Origin: an uncultured Oribacterium sp.
GTDB lineage: Bacteria > Bacillota > Clostridia > Lachnospirales > Lachnospiraceae
Direction of reading: 5' to 3'
Length of the DNA stretch: 64,000 bases
Assembly: GCA_900770445.1 (NCBI GenBank)
Contig: CAAGKO010000023.1
Coordinates: 1-64,000, forward strand
Shown here: in pieces, positions 7,996-16,748 of the stretch
How the letters are laid out: each line of letters starts with the position of its first letter
Position numbering within the stretch: the first letter of the stretch is position 1
Notes under the pieces: generated by a model
What the model saw: the letters and a program-made list of their open reading frames with translations, nothing else
Told to the model about the DNA's origin: nothing
Database searches by the model: none
Made by a program: the position numbers and the translations under genes

Positions 7996-9282
7996 ATGAT
8001 TAAGATTTTCGAGATGGGAAAGATCAGAGACGAGGAGATTTTCGCGCGCTTCGAGCCGACCTCCAGCGTCGAGGATATCGTAAAGGGCATCATCGCACGC
8101 GTGCGTGCGGAGGGGGATGCGGCGCTGCGGGCGTACAGCGCGGAGTTCGACCACGTCGACATCGAGGATTTCCTCGTCAGTGCGGCGGAGATCGAGGCGG
8201 CGCTCGCGAAGGTGGAGCCAGAATTTATCGCGGTGCTCGAAGAGGCGGCGGCCAATATTCGCGCTTTTCACAGTAAGCAGGTGCGGAACAGCTTCATCCT
8301 GGCGGACAAGCCGGGCGTGATCCTCGGGCAGCGGGTGATCCCGCTCGAGAAGGTCGGCCTCTATGTGCCGGGCGGCACGGCAGCGTATCCGTCGACGGTG
8401 CTGATGGATGCGATTCCGGCGAAGATCGCGGGGGTCGAGGAGATCGTCATGGTGACCCCGCCGAACAAGGAGGGCTCGGTCAACCCGTACATCCTCGCGG
8501 CGGCGCATGTCGCCGGTGTGGGCCGGATCTTCAAGGTCGGCGGCGCGCAGGCGGTGGCGGCGCTCGCGTATGGCACGGCGTCGATTCCACGCGTCGATAA
8601 GATCGTGGGTCCGGGCAATGCCTTCGTCGCCGAGGCGAAGAAGCAGGTCTTCGGACAGGTCGGCATCGACATGATCGCCGGTCCGTCAGAGGTGCTGGTG
8701 CTCGCGGATGGGAAGTCGGATCCGCGCTTCGTGGCGGCGGATCTGCTGAGCCAGGCGGAGCACGATAAGAATGCGTCGGCGGTGCTCATCACGGATTCCA
8801 TGGCGCTCGCGGAAGCGGTGCAGCAGGAGCTCGAGGTGCAGCTCGCACAGCTGAAGCGGGAGGAGATCGCGCGGGCGTCCATCGACAACAATGGAAAAAT
8901 CATCGTCGCGCATGACCTCCGTGAGGGTATCGACGCGGCGAACCGCATCGCTCCGGAGCACATGGAGGTGTGCGTGGACCAGCCGTTTGACTACCTTCCT
9001 CTCATCAAGAACGCCGGCTCCGTCTTCCTCGGTCGCTACAACGCAGAGCCGACCGGTGACTACTTCGCCGGCCCGAACCACACGCTGCCGACCTCCGGCA
9101 CGGCGCGCTTCTACAGCCCGCTCGGTGTCGACGACTTCGTGAAGAAGATGCAGTACAGCTACTACACGAAGGACGCCCTCGAGCAGGACTACGATAAGAT
9201 CTCCATGTTCGCGAATAAGGAAGGGCTCACCGCCCACGCCCGCGCCGTGGATATAAGATTTGGCAAGGAAGATAGGGATTGA
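7996..9282 (+). CDS. hisD: Histidinol dehydrogenase
   Basis: Zinc enzyme that oxidises histidinol to histidine in two NAD-dependent steps, the end of the pathway. The 428 residues are full length. Signatures include LYVPGGTAAYPSTVLMDAIPAKIAG, KVGGAQAVAALAYGT, KIVGPGNAFVAEAKKQVFG, DMIAGPSEVLVLAD, AADLLSQAEHDKNAS and the metal/catalytic region ITDS...NRIAPEHMEV. A GGGAGAG site precedes the ATG. Confidence 0.96.
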   Translation: MIKIFEMGKIRDEEIFARFEPTSSVEDIVKGIIARVRAEGDAALRAYSAEFDHVDIEDFLVSAAEIEAALAKVEPEFIAVLEEAAANIRAFHSKQVRNSFILADKPGVILGQRVIPLEKVGLYVPGGTAAYPSTVLMDAIPAKIAGVEEIVMVTPPNKEGSVNPYILAAAHVAGVGRIFKVGGAQAVAALAYGTASIPRVDKIVGPGNAFVAEAKKQVFGQVGIDMIAGPSEVLVLADGKSDPRFVAADLLSQAEHDKNASAVLITDSMALAEAVQQELEVQLAQLKREEIARASIDNNGKIIVAHDLREGIDAANRIAPEHMEVCVDQPFDYLPLIKNAGSVFLGRYNAEPTGDYFAGPNHTLPTSGTARFYSPLGVDDFVKKMQYSYYTKDALEQDYDKISMFANKEGLTAHARAVDIRFGKEDRD

Positions 9283-9427
9283 GCGGATTTTTCGCAAAAC
9301 AGCATGAAATGGATGAGATGACATTAGCCATATTATTAAATTAATGACATATATGTATGGATTTAATGATGAGGGTAATGTCAGTACCAGAAAAACCGAT
9401 TGGGGAAATCAGATTGAAAGGACGACT

Positions 9428-10144
9428 ATGATAGCGATTATCGACTATGGTGTAGGAAACCTGTTTTCCTTGCAGAGCTCGCTTCGGGCGATCGGCGAGG
9501 AGGTGGTGGTGACGGCAGATCAGGACGTCATCCGGCAGGCGGATCATGTGATCCTGCCGGGGGTCGGTGCGTTCGGCGACGCCGTGCAGAAGCTGCGCGA
9601 CTGCGGGCTCTTCGATTTCGTGAAGGCGCAGGCGGCGACGGGAAAGCCGTTTCTCGGCATCTGTCTCGGTATGCAGCTGCTGTTCGACCGCTCCCTCGAG
9701 TATGGGGAGCACGAGGGGCTCGGGCTGATTCCGGGCGAGGTGCGTCCGATCGAGGGCGTGATCCCGGCACATCTCGACATCCCGCACATGGGCTGGAATG
9801 CACTGCACTTCGTCGATCATCCGGAGACCGTCTGTGCATCCCAAGATAAACAGACGTTGTCGACGAACTCGGCTTCAGCGGATGAGGGTACAGATAAGCT
9901 GCAGATTCCGGGGGATGCATCCGGTCGCTGCCCGCTGTTCCGTGATCTCGAGGAGGGCGACTGTGTGTATTTCGTGCACAGCTACGCGGCCTTCGACTGT
10001 GATGCGAATCTGACGGCGACGGCGGAGTACGGTGTGCCGCTGACCGCTGCGGTTCAGAAGGGCAATGTCTATGGCACGCAGTTCCACCCGGAGAAGAGCG
10101 GGGCTGTCGGGCTCAGGATCCTGAAGGCGTTTGCTGCACTGTAA
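9428..10144 (+). CDS. hisH: Imidazole glycerol phosphate synthase, glutaminase subunit
   Basis: Releases ammonia from glutamine for the HisF synthase subunit. The catalytic triad is visible: Cys79 in FLGICLGMQ, and His220 and Glu222 in GTQFHPEKSG. I start at the ATG at 9428, which begins MIAIIDYGVGN and follows AAAGGA, not at an upstream frame start that adds 28 unlike residues. The protein is 238 residues, about 35 longer than usual. The excess is a Ser/Thr/Asp-rich insert at residues 134-167 whose DNA is bounded by TGCATCCC (9835) and GGGATGCA (9912). Confidence 0.94.
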   Translation: MIAIIDYGVGNLFSLQSSLRAIGEEVVVTADQDVIRQADHVILPGVGAFGDAVQKLRDCGLFDFVKAQAATGKPFLGICLGMQLLFDRSLEYGEHEGLGLIPGEVRPIEGVIPAHLDIPHMGWNALHFVDHPETVCASQDKQTLSTNSASADEGTDKLQIPGDASGRCPLFRDLEEGDCVYFVHSYAAFDCDANLTATAEYGVPLTAAVQKGNVYGTQFHPEKSGAVGLRILKAFAAL

Positions 10145-10240
10145 TGCGCGCGGGAAGTGTCTGATATGTGACGGTGCCGATGGGCTGCGCGGAGTGAGGA
10201 TGTAGCGACCGAAGCATTGGCAGAAGAAGGTGGAGGAACT

Positions 10241-10957
10241 ATGCTGCTGTTTCCAGCGATTGATTTATATGACCATAAGGTAGTACGGCTCCTGAAGGGC
10301 GACTACCAGAAAATGACGGTGTACAGCGAGGACCCGGTGGCGACGGCCCGGGGGATCGAGGCGGACGGCGGACGCTGGCTGCATCTCGTGGACCTCGAGG
10401 GCGCGAAGGACGGCACGACGCCGAACTTCGATGTGGTGGCGGCGATCTGCCATGAGACGAAGCTCCAGGTGGAGATCGGCGGCGGGATCCGCAGTCTGGA
10501 GATGATCGAGCGCTATCTGAATGCCGGTGTCGCGCGGGTCATCCTCGGCACGAAGGCCGTGACGGATGAGGATTTCCTGCGGGATGCGGTGGGGCGCTGG
10601 GGCGAGCGGATCGCCGTGGGCGTCGACGCGAAGGACGGGAAGGTGGCCGTCAAGGGCTGGGTTGAGGTCCTCGATGTCGATATGTTCGACTTCCTATGGA
10701 AGCTTCGAAGCCTCGGCGTGAAGACCGCGATCGTCACGGACATCTCGAAGGACGGCGCGATGAAGGGCACGAACCTGCCGCTGTATGAGCGCCTGAGTCG
10801 GCTCGACGGTATCGACATCACCGCATCCGGTGGCGTATCGACGCTCGAGGACATCCGGGCGCTTCGCGACATGGGGCTCTATGGCGCGATTCTCGGAAAG
10901 GCGATGTACAACGGCGCGATCGATCTGAAGGATGCACTGGCGGTCGCCCGAGGATGA
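10241..10957 (+). CDS. hisA: Phosphoribosylformimino-AICAR-P isomerase
   Basis: Amadori-type isomerase of histidine synthesis, a TIM barrel related to HisF. It has 238 residues with the family marks FPAIDLYDHKVVRLLKGDY, WLHLVDLEGAKDG, VEIGGGIRSLEMIERYLNAGVARVILGT and DISKDGAMKGTNL. GGAGG lies five bases before the ATG at 10241, so I prefer it over the in-frame start eight codons earlier. Confidence 0.95.
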   Translation: MLLFPAIDLYDHKVVRLLKGDYQKMTVYSEDPVATARGIEADGGRWLHLVDLEGAKDGTTPNFDVVAAICHETKLQVEIGGGIRSLEMIERYLNAGVARVILGTKAVTDEDFLRDAVGRWGERIAVGVDAKDGKVAVKGWVEVLDVDMFDFLWKLRSLGVKTAIVTDISKDGAMKGTNLPLYERLSRLDGIDITASGGVSTLEDIRALRDMGLYGAILGKAMYNGAIDLKDALAVARG

Positions 10958-11082
10958 AGGGTCGGGCAGTAGTGAAGATTCGGCAGGCGACAGCGGGAAA
11001 TCGGTGAAGCCCTGCGGGCAGAACGCAGTGGACGGTGCCTGTGAAAGTGCATTGGCCGAAGGTAGATGATGAGGTAGAAGAG

Positions 11083-11841
11083 ATGATCACGAAACGAATT
11101 ATTCCGTGTCTGGATGTGCGCGACGGGCGCGTGGTGAAGGGCGTCAATTTCGAGGGACTGCGCGATGTGAGCAGCCCGGTGGAGCTCGGAAAATACTACA
11201 GCGATGCGGGCGCGGATGAGCTCGTGTTCTATGACATCACCGCGAGCTTCGAGGGGCGGAAGCTCTTCACGGACATCCTGACCGAGGTCGCGCGGCAGAT
11301 TTTCATCCCGCTGACCGTCGGTGGCGGCATCAACACGGTCGATGATTTCGATCGCGTGCTGAAGTGCGGTGCCGATAAGGTGTCGGTGAATTCGGGCGCG
11401 ATCCGGAATCCGGATCTCATCAACGCAGCGGCCGAGAAGTATGGCAATCAGTGCGTGGTGCTCTCGGTGGATGCGAAGCGCGTGGACGGAAGCTATCATG
11501 TGTTCCTGAACGGCGGTCGCATCGATACCGGCATGGATGCGCTCGAGTGGATCCGGGACGGCGTGAAGCGTGGTGCGGGTGAGGTCGTGCTGAACTCGAT
11601 CGACACCGACGGGGTGAAGCAGGGCTTCGACCTCGAGATGCTCGCGGCGGTGAATGAGCTCGTGAAGGTGCCGGTCATCGCGTCCGGCGGCGCCGGCTCT
11701 ATCGAGGATTTCGTGACGCTGTTCCACGAGATTCCGGACATCTCTGCCGGCCTCGCAGCCTCGATCTTCCACTTCGGCGAGGTGAAGATCGGCGACCTGA
11801 AGGCGAGACTCCAGGCGGAAGGCATCCCGGTCAGACGTTGA
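11083..11841 (+). CDS. hisF: Imidazole glycerol phosphate synthase, cyclase subunit
   Basis: Forms imidazole glycerol phosphate and AICAR from PRFAR and the ammonia channelled from HisH. The 252-residue TIM barrel begins MITKRIIPCLDVRDGRVVKG, with the catalytic Asp in CLDV. It has FYDITAS, IPLTVGGGI, GADKVSVNSGA and the second catalytic Asp region LNSIDTDGVKQGFDLEM. The ATG at 11083 is the normal family start; a GTG 16 codons upstream would add non-family sequence. Confidence 0.95.
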   Translation: MITKRIIPCLDVRDGRVVKGVNFEGLRDVSSPVELGKYYSDAGADELVFYDITASFEGRKLFTDILTEVARQIFIPLTVGGGINTVDDFDRVLKCGADKVSVNSGAIRNPDLINAAAEKYGNQCVVLSVDAKRVDGSYHVFLNGGRIDTGMDALEWIRDGVKRGAGEVVLNSIDTDGVKQGFDLEMLAAVNELVKVPVIASGGAGSIEDFVTLFHEIPDISAGLAASIFHFGEVKIGDLKARLQAEGIPVRR

Positions 11842-11954
11842 TTCACAGTAAAGATGGGGGCACATTTTGAAGTGTACATTCAGAGTGCTGCTTCCATTTT
11901 TTACGTTCTATAGTACAATGTTGACAGCGTATCACAGATGAGGAGAGGACAGGA

Positions 11955-12299
11955 ATGGCAGTCGAAACATTTGATATCGAGAAGGTGAAGTTTGACGAGA
12001 AGGGGCTGGTGCCGTGCATCGTACAGGATGTCGAGACGAAGCGCGTGCTGACGCTGGCGTACATGAACCGGGATTCGCTTCGTATCACGCTGGAGAAGGG
12101 GCTCACCTGCTTCTGGTCGCGCTCACGGCAGGAGCTCTGGCTGAAGGGGGCGACGAGCGGAAACTACCAGCACATCGTGACGATGGAAGCGGACTGTGAC
12201 CGTGACGCGATTCTCGTGCAGGTCCGGAAGGATGGCCCGGCGTGCCACCGCGGAAATAACAGCTGCTTCGATGACTCGCTTTATAAGGAGTGGAAATAA
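11955..12299 (+). CDS. hisI: Phosphoribosyl-AMP cyclohydrolase
   Basis: Opens the purine ring of phosphoribosyl-AMP, step 3 of histidine synthesis. At 114 residues it is the stand-alone HisI form without a fused HisE domain. The Zn/Mg ligands are present in LTCFWSRSRQELWLKGATSGN, EADCDRDAILVQV and GPACHRGNNSCF. AGGAGAGGA precedes the ATG. The PRA-PH partner hisE is not seen in the window. The stop overlaps the next start (TAATG). Confidence 0.93.
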   Translation: MAVETFDIEKVKFDEKGLVPCIVQDVETKRVLTLAYMNRDSLRITLEKGLTCFWSRSRQELWLKGATSGNYQHIVTMEADCDRDAILVQVRKDGPACHRGNNSCFDDSLYKEWK

Positions 12300-12844
12300 T
12301 GGATTCAAAAGACGAGCGAATGGATATATATGACAGCGAGAAGCACCGGACGGGCCGTGTCGTGCCGCGCAGCAGCTTCCTGCAGGCGGGCGAGTACATG
12401 CTCTACGTGCTGGCGCTGATCGAGCGGCCGTCGGACGGGCGTTTTCTTATCACGCAGCGTGCGCTTACGAAGAAGTGGGCGGCGGGTGCCTGGGAGGTTT
12501 CCGGTGGCGGGGCGCTGGCAGGCGAGGACAGCTTCACCGCGGTGACGCGCGAGGTGCGTGAGGAGACCGGGCTCGATATTTCGGCGGTGCCGGCCGCGAT
12601 GCGGACGCCGATCTATGGGTACCGGAACGAGGACCTGAAGCGCGGCGACAACTATTTCGTCGACATCTATCACGTGAAGCTGGAGTTTGCGGATGCAGAC
12701 GTGACCATCGAGCAGTCGGAGGCCATCGACTTCCGCATGGCAACGATGGACGAGATCCGCGCACTGCACGAGGCGGATGAATTCCTGCATTATCAGCGGA
12801 TTCAGGAAGCACTCGCGGCGGAGAAGAACGCACCGCAGGCATGA
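12299..12844 (+). CDS. Nudix hydrolase
   Basis: A 181-residue Nudix-fold hydrolase, likely cleaving a nucleoside diphosphate derivative; substrate unknown. The Nudix box is complete, running from GGGALAGEDS through TREVREETGLDI (about residues 66-92). AAGGAG lies eight bases before the ATG, which overlaps the hisI stop by one base, so it is co-translated with hisI. Members of this clade often hydrolyse isopentenyl-type or dinucleotide substrates, but nothing in the sequence decides this. Confidence 0.85.
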   Translation: MDSKDERMDIYDSEKHRTGRVVPRSSFLQAGEYMLYVLALIERPSDGRFLITQRALTKKWAAGAWEVSGGGALAGEDSFTAVTREVREETGLDISAVPAAMRTPIYGYRNEDLKRGDNYFVDIYHVKLEFADADVTIEQSEAIDFRMATMDEIRALHEADEFLHYQRIQEALAAEKNAPQA

Positions 12845-13130
12845 TGCCTGGCTTTTGAAGGGAACGTGCCTGCAGTTCATGCTGGTGAATTTGAGGAGTG
12901 TAGGCATGCTCCGCGGTATTTTCAGGTATCATGCCTATAGAAAATGAATTTGAAATATGCATGTTAGCCTGAAAAGTGATGTAACGTGCCTACAGTTAGA
13001 TAAGACAAACCGCAAAAACCGCAGGCATGATGATGGATTTTGGCCTGTGACGTGCCTACAGTTGGATTTAGAGAGAAGAGTAAGCATAGGCATGGAACGT
13101 AATTTTGGGCTGCAACATGCCTACTGGACG
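12835..13130. repeat. Array of ~46-bp palindromes with ~62-bp period
   Basis: Five imperfect units, each opening near CGTGCCTACAGTT and closing near GTAGGCATG or GCAGGCATG about 22 bases later, are separated by roughly 20-base spacers. Unit starts lie near 12868, 12930, 12985, 13050 and 13115. The first overlaps the 3' end of the Nudix gene. Repeats differ by several bases, so this is not a CRISPR array. It fills the gap before the spermidine-synthase-like gene. Confidence 0.65.
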
Positions 13131-13175
13131 AGTGCCAGGAGGGTGCGAGTTCAGCCAGAAGACGAAGAACTGTAT

Positions 13176-13901
13176 ATGGAAGAATTTATCAAGAATAAAA
13201 AAACAGTATTCAAAACGCGGGACCCGCTCGGGCAGTCCATCGAGGTTTGCGAGGGGCTCTACAACGAGGAGCGCATGCGACTGCTGCTTGTCGATGGGGC
13301 GATGCAGTCGGCGCAGTACCTGGATCCGCTGCTGGAGGATGAACTCGCGTTCGAGTACATGCGTGAGTTCGAGTGGGCGTTCCGCCTGCATCCGTCGGCG
13401 CGGCGGGTGCTTCTGATCGGGGGCGGCGGCTTCGCCTACCCTCGGTTTTTTCTGAAGCAGTATCCGGAGAAGTCGATCGACGTGGTGGAGCTTAGCCCGA
13501 CGATCGTCGAGGTCGCGCGGGATTATTTCGGTCTCCGCGCGCTGGAGGCACAGTATTCGGACCGCCTTCACGTCATCGTCGGCGACGGCCACCGGTACCT
13601 GGAGAATACTATAATAAAATACGACGCCATCCTGAACGACGCGTACATCGGCTATAAGTCGAGCGCGTCCATGCAGGCGTCGGCGCAGCTCTTCCACCAG
13701 TGCCTTACGGACGGTGGCCTCTACGCCGCCAATATGGTGACGGCACTTCGTGGCCTCCACTCGATTCAGATGCGCCGTGAGCAGAAGAATTTTCAGAAGG
13801 TGTTCGCATACACCTTCCTTATGCCGTGCGACGACGAGATCAGTCCATTCGTGCCGCAGAACAACATCTTCTTCGCCTCGGATGCGGCGTTCGAGATGTG
13901 A
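13176..13901 (+). CDS. Spermidine-synthase-like SAM-fold protein
   Basis: A 241-residue soluble protein of the spermidine-synthase-like Rossmann family. It has the nucleotide-binding glycine motif RRVLLIGGGGFAYPRFFL, the acidic motif IDVVELSPTIVEVARDYF and VIVGDGHRYLEN. The true polyamine-synthase N-terminal barrel is only partly recognisable, so aminopropyltransferase activity is not assured. The start at 13176 (MEEFIKNKK) is chosen because everything upstream in frame is repeat DNA; the ribosome site is weak. It is followed closely by the PHP phosphatase. Confidence 0.72.
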   Translation: MEEFIKNKKTVFKTRDPLGQSIEVCEGLYNEERMRLLLVDGAMQSAQYLDPLLEDELAFEYMREFEWAFRLHPSARRVLLIGGGGFAYPRFFLKQYPEKSIDVVELSPTIVEVARDYFGLRALEAQYSDRLHVIVGDGHRYLENTIIKYDAILNDAYIGYKSSASMQASAQLFHQCLTDGGLYAANMVTALRGLHSIQMRREQKNFQKVFAYTFLMPCDDEISPFVPQNNIFFASDAAFEM

Positions 13902-13912
13902 CAGGAGTTCTC

Positions 13913-14965
13913 ATGGGAAACTTAAAAGCAAATTATCACACACATACCACCTTCTGTGATGGCTCCGACGCGGCGGAGGCAGTGGTGAAGGAGGCACTTC
14001 GAAAGGGCTTCACACATCTCGGCTTCAGCGGGCATATGGACCCGGGCGTTTCGATGGACTACGCAGCCTACGCGCAGGAAATCTGCCGTCTGCAGGCGGC
14101 GTACCGCGACCGAATCGATATCCTCCGAGGTGCGGAGCTGGACAATGTCTACGACCCGTCATGTGTGACCGATGCGGAGGTGCACGGCAGCGCTGGGGCG
14201 ATGCCGTCGGCTCTCCAGATGAGCATGGCGCTGCCTGACGCCCCGGGCGTTCGTTCGTGTGAAGCTTTCGGTGCGCCCGGTGCGGAATACACCATCGGTT
14301 CGACGCATTTCGTGCCGGTGCCGGGCTCTTCTGTGTGGTCGACACCGGCCGCCTTCGGAACGCACCGTGAGGGCTCCGAAAACTGGGATCTGATCGGCGT
14401 GGATGGAGACATTGGCATGCTCCATGACCAGTGCAGGCAGTACTATGGCGGTGACTTCTACGCCCTGTCGGCGGACTACTACCGCTTCGAGGCGATGGTG
14501 GCGGCGCGGCTGCACCCGACGTTTATCGGGCACTTCGATTTGATCACGCGCTTCAATGATCTCTCGCGCGCAGATGGTGGACACTTCCTCGATGAGACGA
14601 GTGAGCGTTACCTTCTGCCGGCGCGACGAGCCATGGAGGCACTTGTGCCGTACAGGCTGCCGTTTGAAATCAACTGCGGCGCGGTGAACCGCGGACGGAA
14701 GAAGGAGCTGTATCCGCGACCGGAGCTGCTCCGGCATCTCCATGCGCTCGGCGGCGAGATCGTGATCTCCGCGGATGCACATCAGAAGGAGCTGCTCGAC
14801 GGCGGCTTCGAGGAGGCGATGGAGCTCGCGTGCTGGGCTGGCTTCACGCACACGAACCTGCTCGTGCGTGCGGCGGGCGCCGATGATGCTTCTCGACCTG
14901 CGAAGAATACGAAGTCGGACGCGGGAGGAACATTGTACTGGCGGACGACAGCATTGAACGAATAG
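13913..14965 (+). CDS. hisK: PHP-family histidinol-phosphatase
   Basis: Likely removes phosphate from histidinol phosphate, the step absent from monofunctional HisB. The 350-residue protein carries the PHP metal motifs: NYHTHTTFCDGS at the start, HLGFSGHMD, a GAELDN segment, TFIGHFDLITRF and a C-terminal ISADAHQKE. It is longer than usual because of an Ala/Ser/Pro-rich insert at about residues 87-120, whose DNA contains the inverted pair GGCAGCGC (14186) and GCGCTGCC (14228). AGGAG precedes the ATG by six bases. It lies 12 bases after the previous gene, at the end of the his region. Confidence 0.85.
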   Translation: MGNLKANYHTHTTFCDGSDAAEAVVKEALRKGFTHLGFSGHMDPGVSMDYAAYAQEICRLQAAYRDRIDILRGAELDNVYDPSCVTDAEVHGSAGAMPSALQMSMALPDAPGVRSCEAFGAPGAEYTIGSTHFVPVPGSSVWSTPAAFGTHREGSENWDLIGVDGDIGMLHDQCRQYYGGDFYALSADYYRFEAMVAARLHPTFIGHFDLITRFNDLSRADGGHFLDETSERYLLPARRAMEALVPYRLPFEINCGAVNRGRKKELYPRPELLRHLHALGGEIVISADAHQKELLDGGFEEAMELACWAGFTHTNLLVRAAGADDASRPAKNTKSDAGGTLYWRTTALNE

Positions 14966-15011
14966 ACAGAGGAAAGAATAGAATGGAAATTAGAAAAAGG
15001 CAGGCGGAAGC

Positions 15012-15203
15012 TTACTCGCATCCTTCATCGTCTGCATGCGTAAGAAAGGGACAGCTCTTCTCTGAACACATCCCTGCCTGGCCGTCCGGCGCGAGATTAC
15101 CCTGATAGCTGCAGGTGTGTTCGCCACCATGGGCACTGTGAAAATCGATTTCCCAGAAGTAGTACTTGCATGCGTGACGCAGATTTCCCATCGTAATATC
15201 CAT
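15012..15203 (-). CDS. Cys-rich small protein coupled to the MoaD-like gene
   Basis: A 63-residue acidic protein with five Cys (12, 31, 46, 51 and 62) and several His, suggesting a metal or Fe-S site. I do not recognise the family. It is real: GGAGG lies seven bases before the ATG, and that site is formed by the final Gly codons (GGT GGA GGT) of the upstream MoaD-like gene, whose stop is only three bases before this start. The two proteins are therefore very likely made together and may act as a pair. Confidence 0.65.
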   Translation of the reverse strand: MDITMGNLRHACKYYFWEIDFHSAHGGEHTCSYQGNLAPDGQAGMCSEKSCPFLTHADDEGCE

Positions 15204-15206
15204 ACT

Positions 15207-15452
15207 TTAACCTCCACCAAGCAACATGAGCGAGATGTTTAACTGATCACCTTCTTTTAAAATATAATCCAGTTTATCGGTCATGTTTTCACCGTTACAA
15301 TTCACGAAGCATCCGCTGTCCTTATTATCAAGCAGATTGTCTTCCATAAAGCGCATAATAAATTCCTTCAGTGTTGTTCCCGGACGGATTTCCGGATCCG
15401 TTTCTTCATCCATGAATTTCACATGAATCTTAAATTCGCCATGCCATCCCAT
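15207..15452 (-). CDS. MoaD/ThiS-family ubiquitin-like sulfur carrier
   Basis: An 81-residue beta-grasp protein ending in LMLLGGG, the C-terminal Gly-Gly that E1-like enzymes adenylate and thiolate. The core FKIHVKF...TLKEFIMRFMEDN...LDYILKEGDQLNISL matches the family. I start at the ATG at 15452, six bases after GAAGG; the frame extends upstream but without a ribosome site. It is divergent from the ThiF/MoeB-like gene, its probable activating enzyme. It could serve molybdopterin synthase as MoaD or another sulfur pathway; moaE is not in the window. Confidence 0.8.
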   Translation of the reverse strand: MGWHGEFKIHVKFMDEETDPEIRPGTTLKEFIMRFMEDNLLDNKDSGCFVNCNGENMTDKLDYILKEGDQLNISLMLLGGG

Positions 15453-15594
15453 GAAGACCTTCTTTCCCTTTGCGCATGCTGATCGTAGAATCGATGAATG
15501 ATTCAAGCATACGGTTATCATCAAACACATCCTTCGTAATGCTTATATTATCCAACGAAATGAGTCTTTAGGCAAGCGGAAATGATGTAAACGT

Positions 15595-15623
15595 TTGACC
15601 TAATCCGAAAAATAAGTTATATA
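15595..15623 (+). promoter_or_regulatory. Promoter of the ThiF/MoeB-like gene
   Basis: TTGACC (15595-15600), a 17-base spacer and TATATA (15618-15623) lie about 90 bases before the start codon. GTAAACG at 15587 and CGTTTAC at 15682 form a loose inverted pair around it. Confidence 0.65.
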
Positions 15624-15715
15624 TTACATAAGGCGGATGTTGAATGTACTATGCCGGAAATGAGGATAATTCGGGACATCGTTTACGATTTTAACGGGAT
15701 AAGATGGGAGAGGAC

Positions 15716-16735
15716 ATGAATGATCGATATTCCAGGCAGGAACGTTTCTTTGGAATCGGGAAAGACGGACAGGAAAAGATAAGACGAAGCAGGGTGGCTA
15801 TCATCGGACTGGGAGCACTCGGAACCGTCATCGCGGAAGAACTTACAAGAGCCGGTATCGGCTTTTTGCGCCTCATTGATCGGGATTTTGTCGAACTGCA
15901 TAACTTACAGCGCCAGATGCTGTACGATGAAGAAGATGCGCGTATGCACAGATTAAAAGTGGAAGCCTGTGCACAGCATCTGCACAGCATCAATTCAGAA
16001 GTGCAGGTGGAGGCTTTTCCGGAGGATTTTAATTATGGAAATGCAGAAAGCTTTCTGCAGGATGTAGACCTCATCCTGGATGGTACGGATAATCTGGAAA
16101 CACGCTATCTTATCAATGAAGTATGTGTAAAGCTCCGTAAGCCCTGGATCTATGGCGGAGCGGTAGAAGCGCAGGGCATGACGATGAGCTTTTTACCGGG
16201 AGGAGCATGCTTTTCGTGTGTAACGGGAACGGTAGAGCCATTTATGAATCAGAGCACACAGAAAACCTGCAGTACAGCCGGCGTTTTATCTCCGGCGACG
16301 GCCATCGTAGCTTCGCTGGAAGTGAAGGAGGCACTTAAAATTCTGGTTTCGGCAGATACGCTGGAACAGGGGCTGATCACATTTGACTTATGGAAGAATT
16401 CCTTCCATCATTTTCAACCGGAAAAGAAAGCAGACTGCCCGATTTGTCAGAGGCAGAAATTTCATTATCTGGGGCATGTGGCAGGCGTGAGAGCATCTCG
16501 ATTATGTGGGGAAGATTCGATTCAGATCCTTCCGGAAAAACGGTGCCATATGTCACTGGATGCGCTGGAAAAAAAGCTGTCCGATCTCGGACAGGTCAGA
16601 AAGAATAAATACTATTTGAGCTTTGAAGGGAACGAGGCATCATTTCAGGTTTTTTATGATGGACGTGCGATTATCTTACATGTAACATCTGAAGCAAAGG
16701 CAAAGGCAATCTATTCAGAATATATCGGATTATAA
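15716..16735 (+). CDS. ThiF/MoeB-family E1-like adenylyltransferase
   Basis: Activates the C-terminal Gly of a ubiquitin-like sulfur carrier with ATP. The 339-residue protein has the nucleotide motif VAIIGLGALGTVIAEELTRAG, the RQxL-type segment NLQRQMLYDEED, LDGTDNLETRYLINEVC and two CxxC pairs (CFSC and CPIC) that normally bind zinc. A Cys in STQKTCSTAGVL sits where MoeB/ThiF carry the catalytic loop. A ~75-residue C-terminal extension is unlike canonical MoeB. GGGAG precedes the ATG at 15716 by five bases. It faces its likely substrate gene across a divergent promoter region. Confidence 0.87.
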   Translation: MNDRYSRQERFFGIGKDGQEKIRRSRVAIIGLGALGTVIAEELTRAGIGFLRLIDRDFVELHNLQRQMLYDEEDARMHRLKVEACAQHLHSINSEVQVEAFPEDFNYGNAESFLQDVDLILDGTDNLETRYLINEVCVKLRKPWIYGGAVEAQGMTMSFLPGGACFSCVTGTVEPFMNQSTQKTCSTAGVLSPATAIVASLEVKEALKILVSADTLEQGLITFDLWKNSFHHFQPEKKADCPICQRQKFHYLGHVAGVRASRLCGEDSIQILPEKRCHMSLDALEKKLSDLGQVRKNKYYLSFEGNEASFQVFYDGRAIILHVTSEAKAKAIYSEYIGL

Positions 16736-16748
16736 GAGGAACATTTGG

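Noticed and set aside
12835..13130. Possible CRISPR array
   Set aside because: The repeated parts are diverged between copies, are themselves palindromes of unequal length, and no cas genes are present.
13176..13901. Firm call as spermidine synthase (speE)
   Set aside because: Only the Rossmann core is clear; the N-terminal polyamine domain and key acidic residues could not be confirmed, so only spermidine-synthase-like is claimed.
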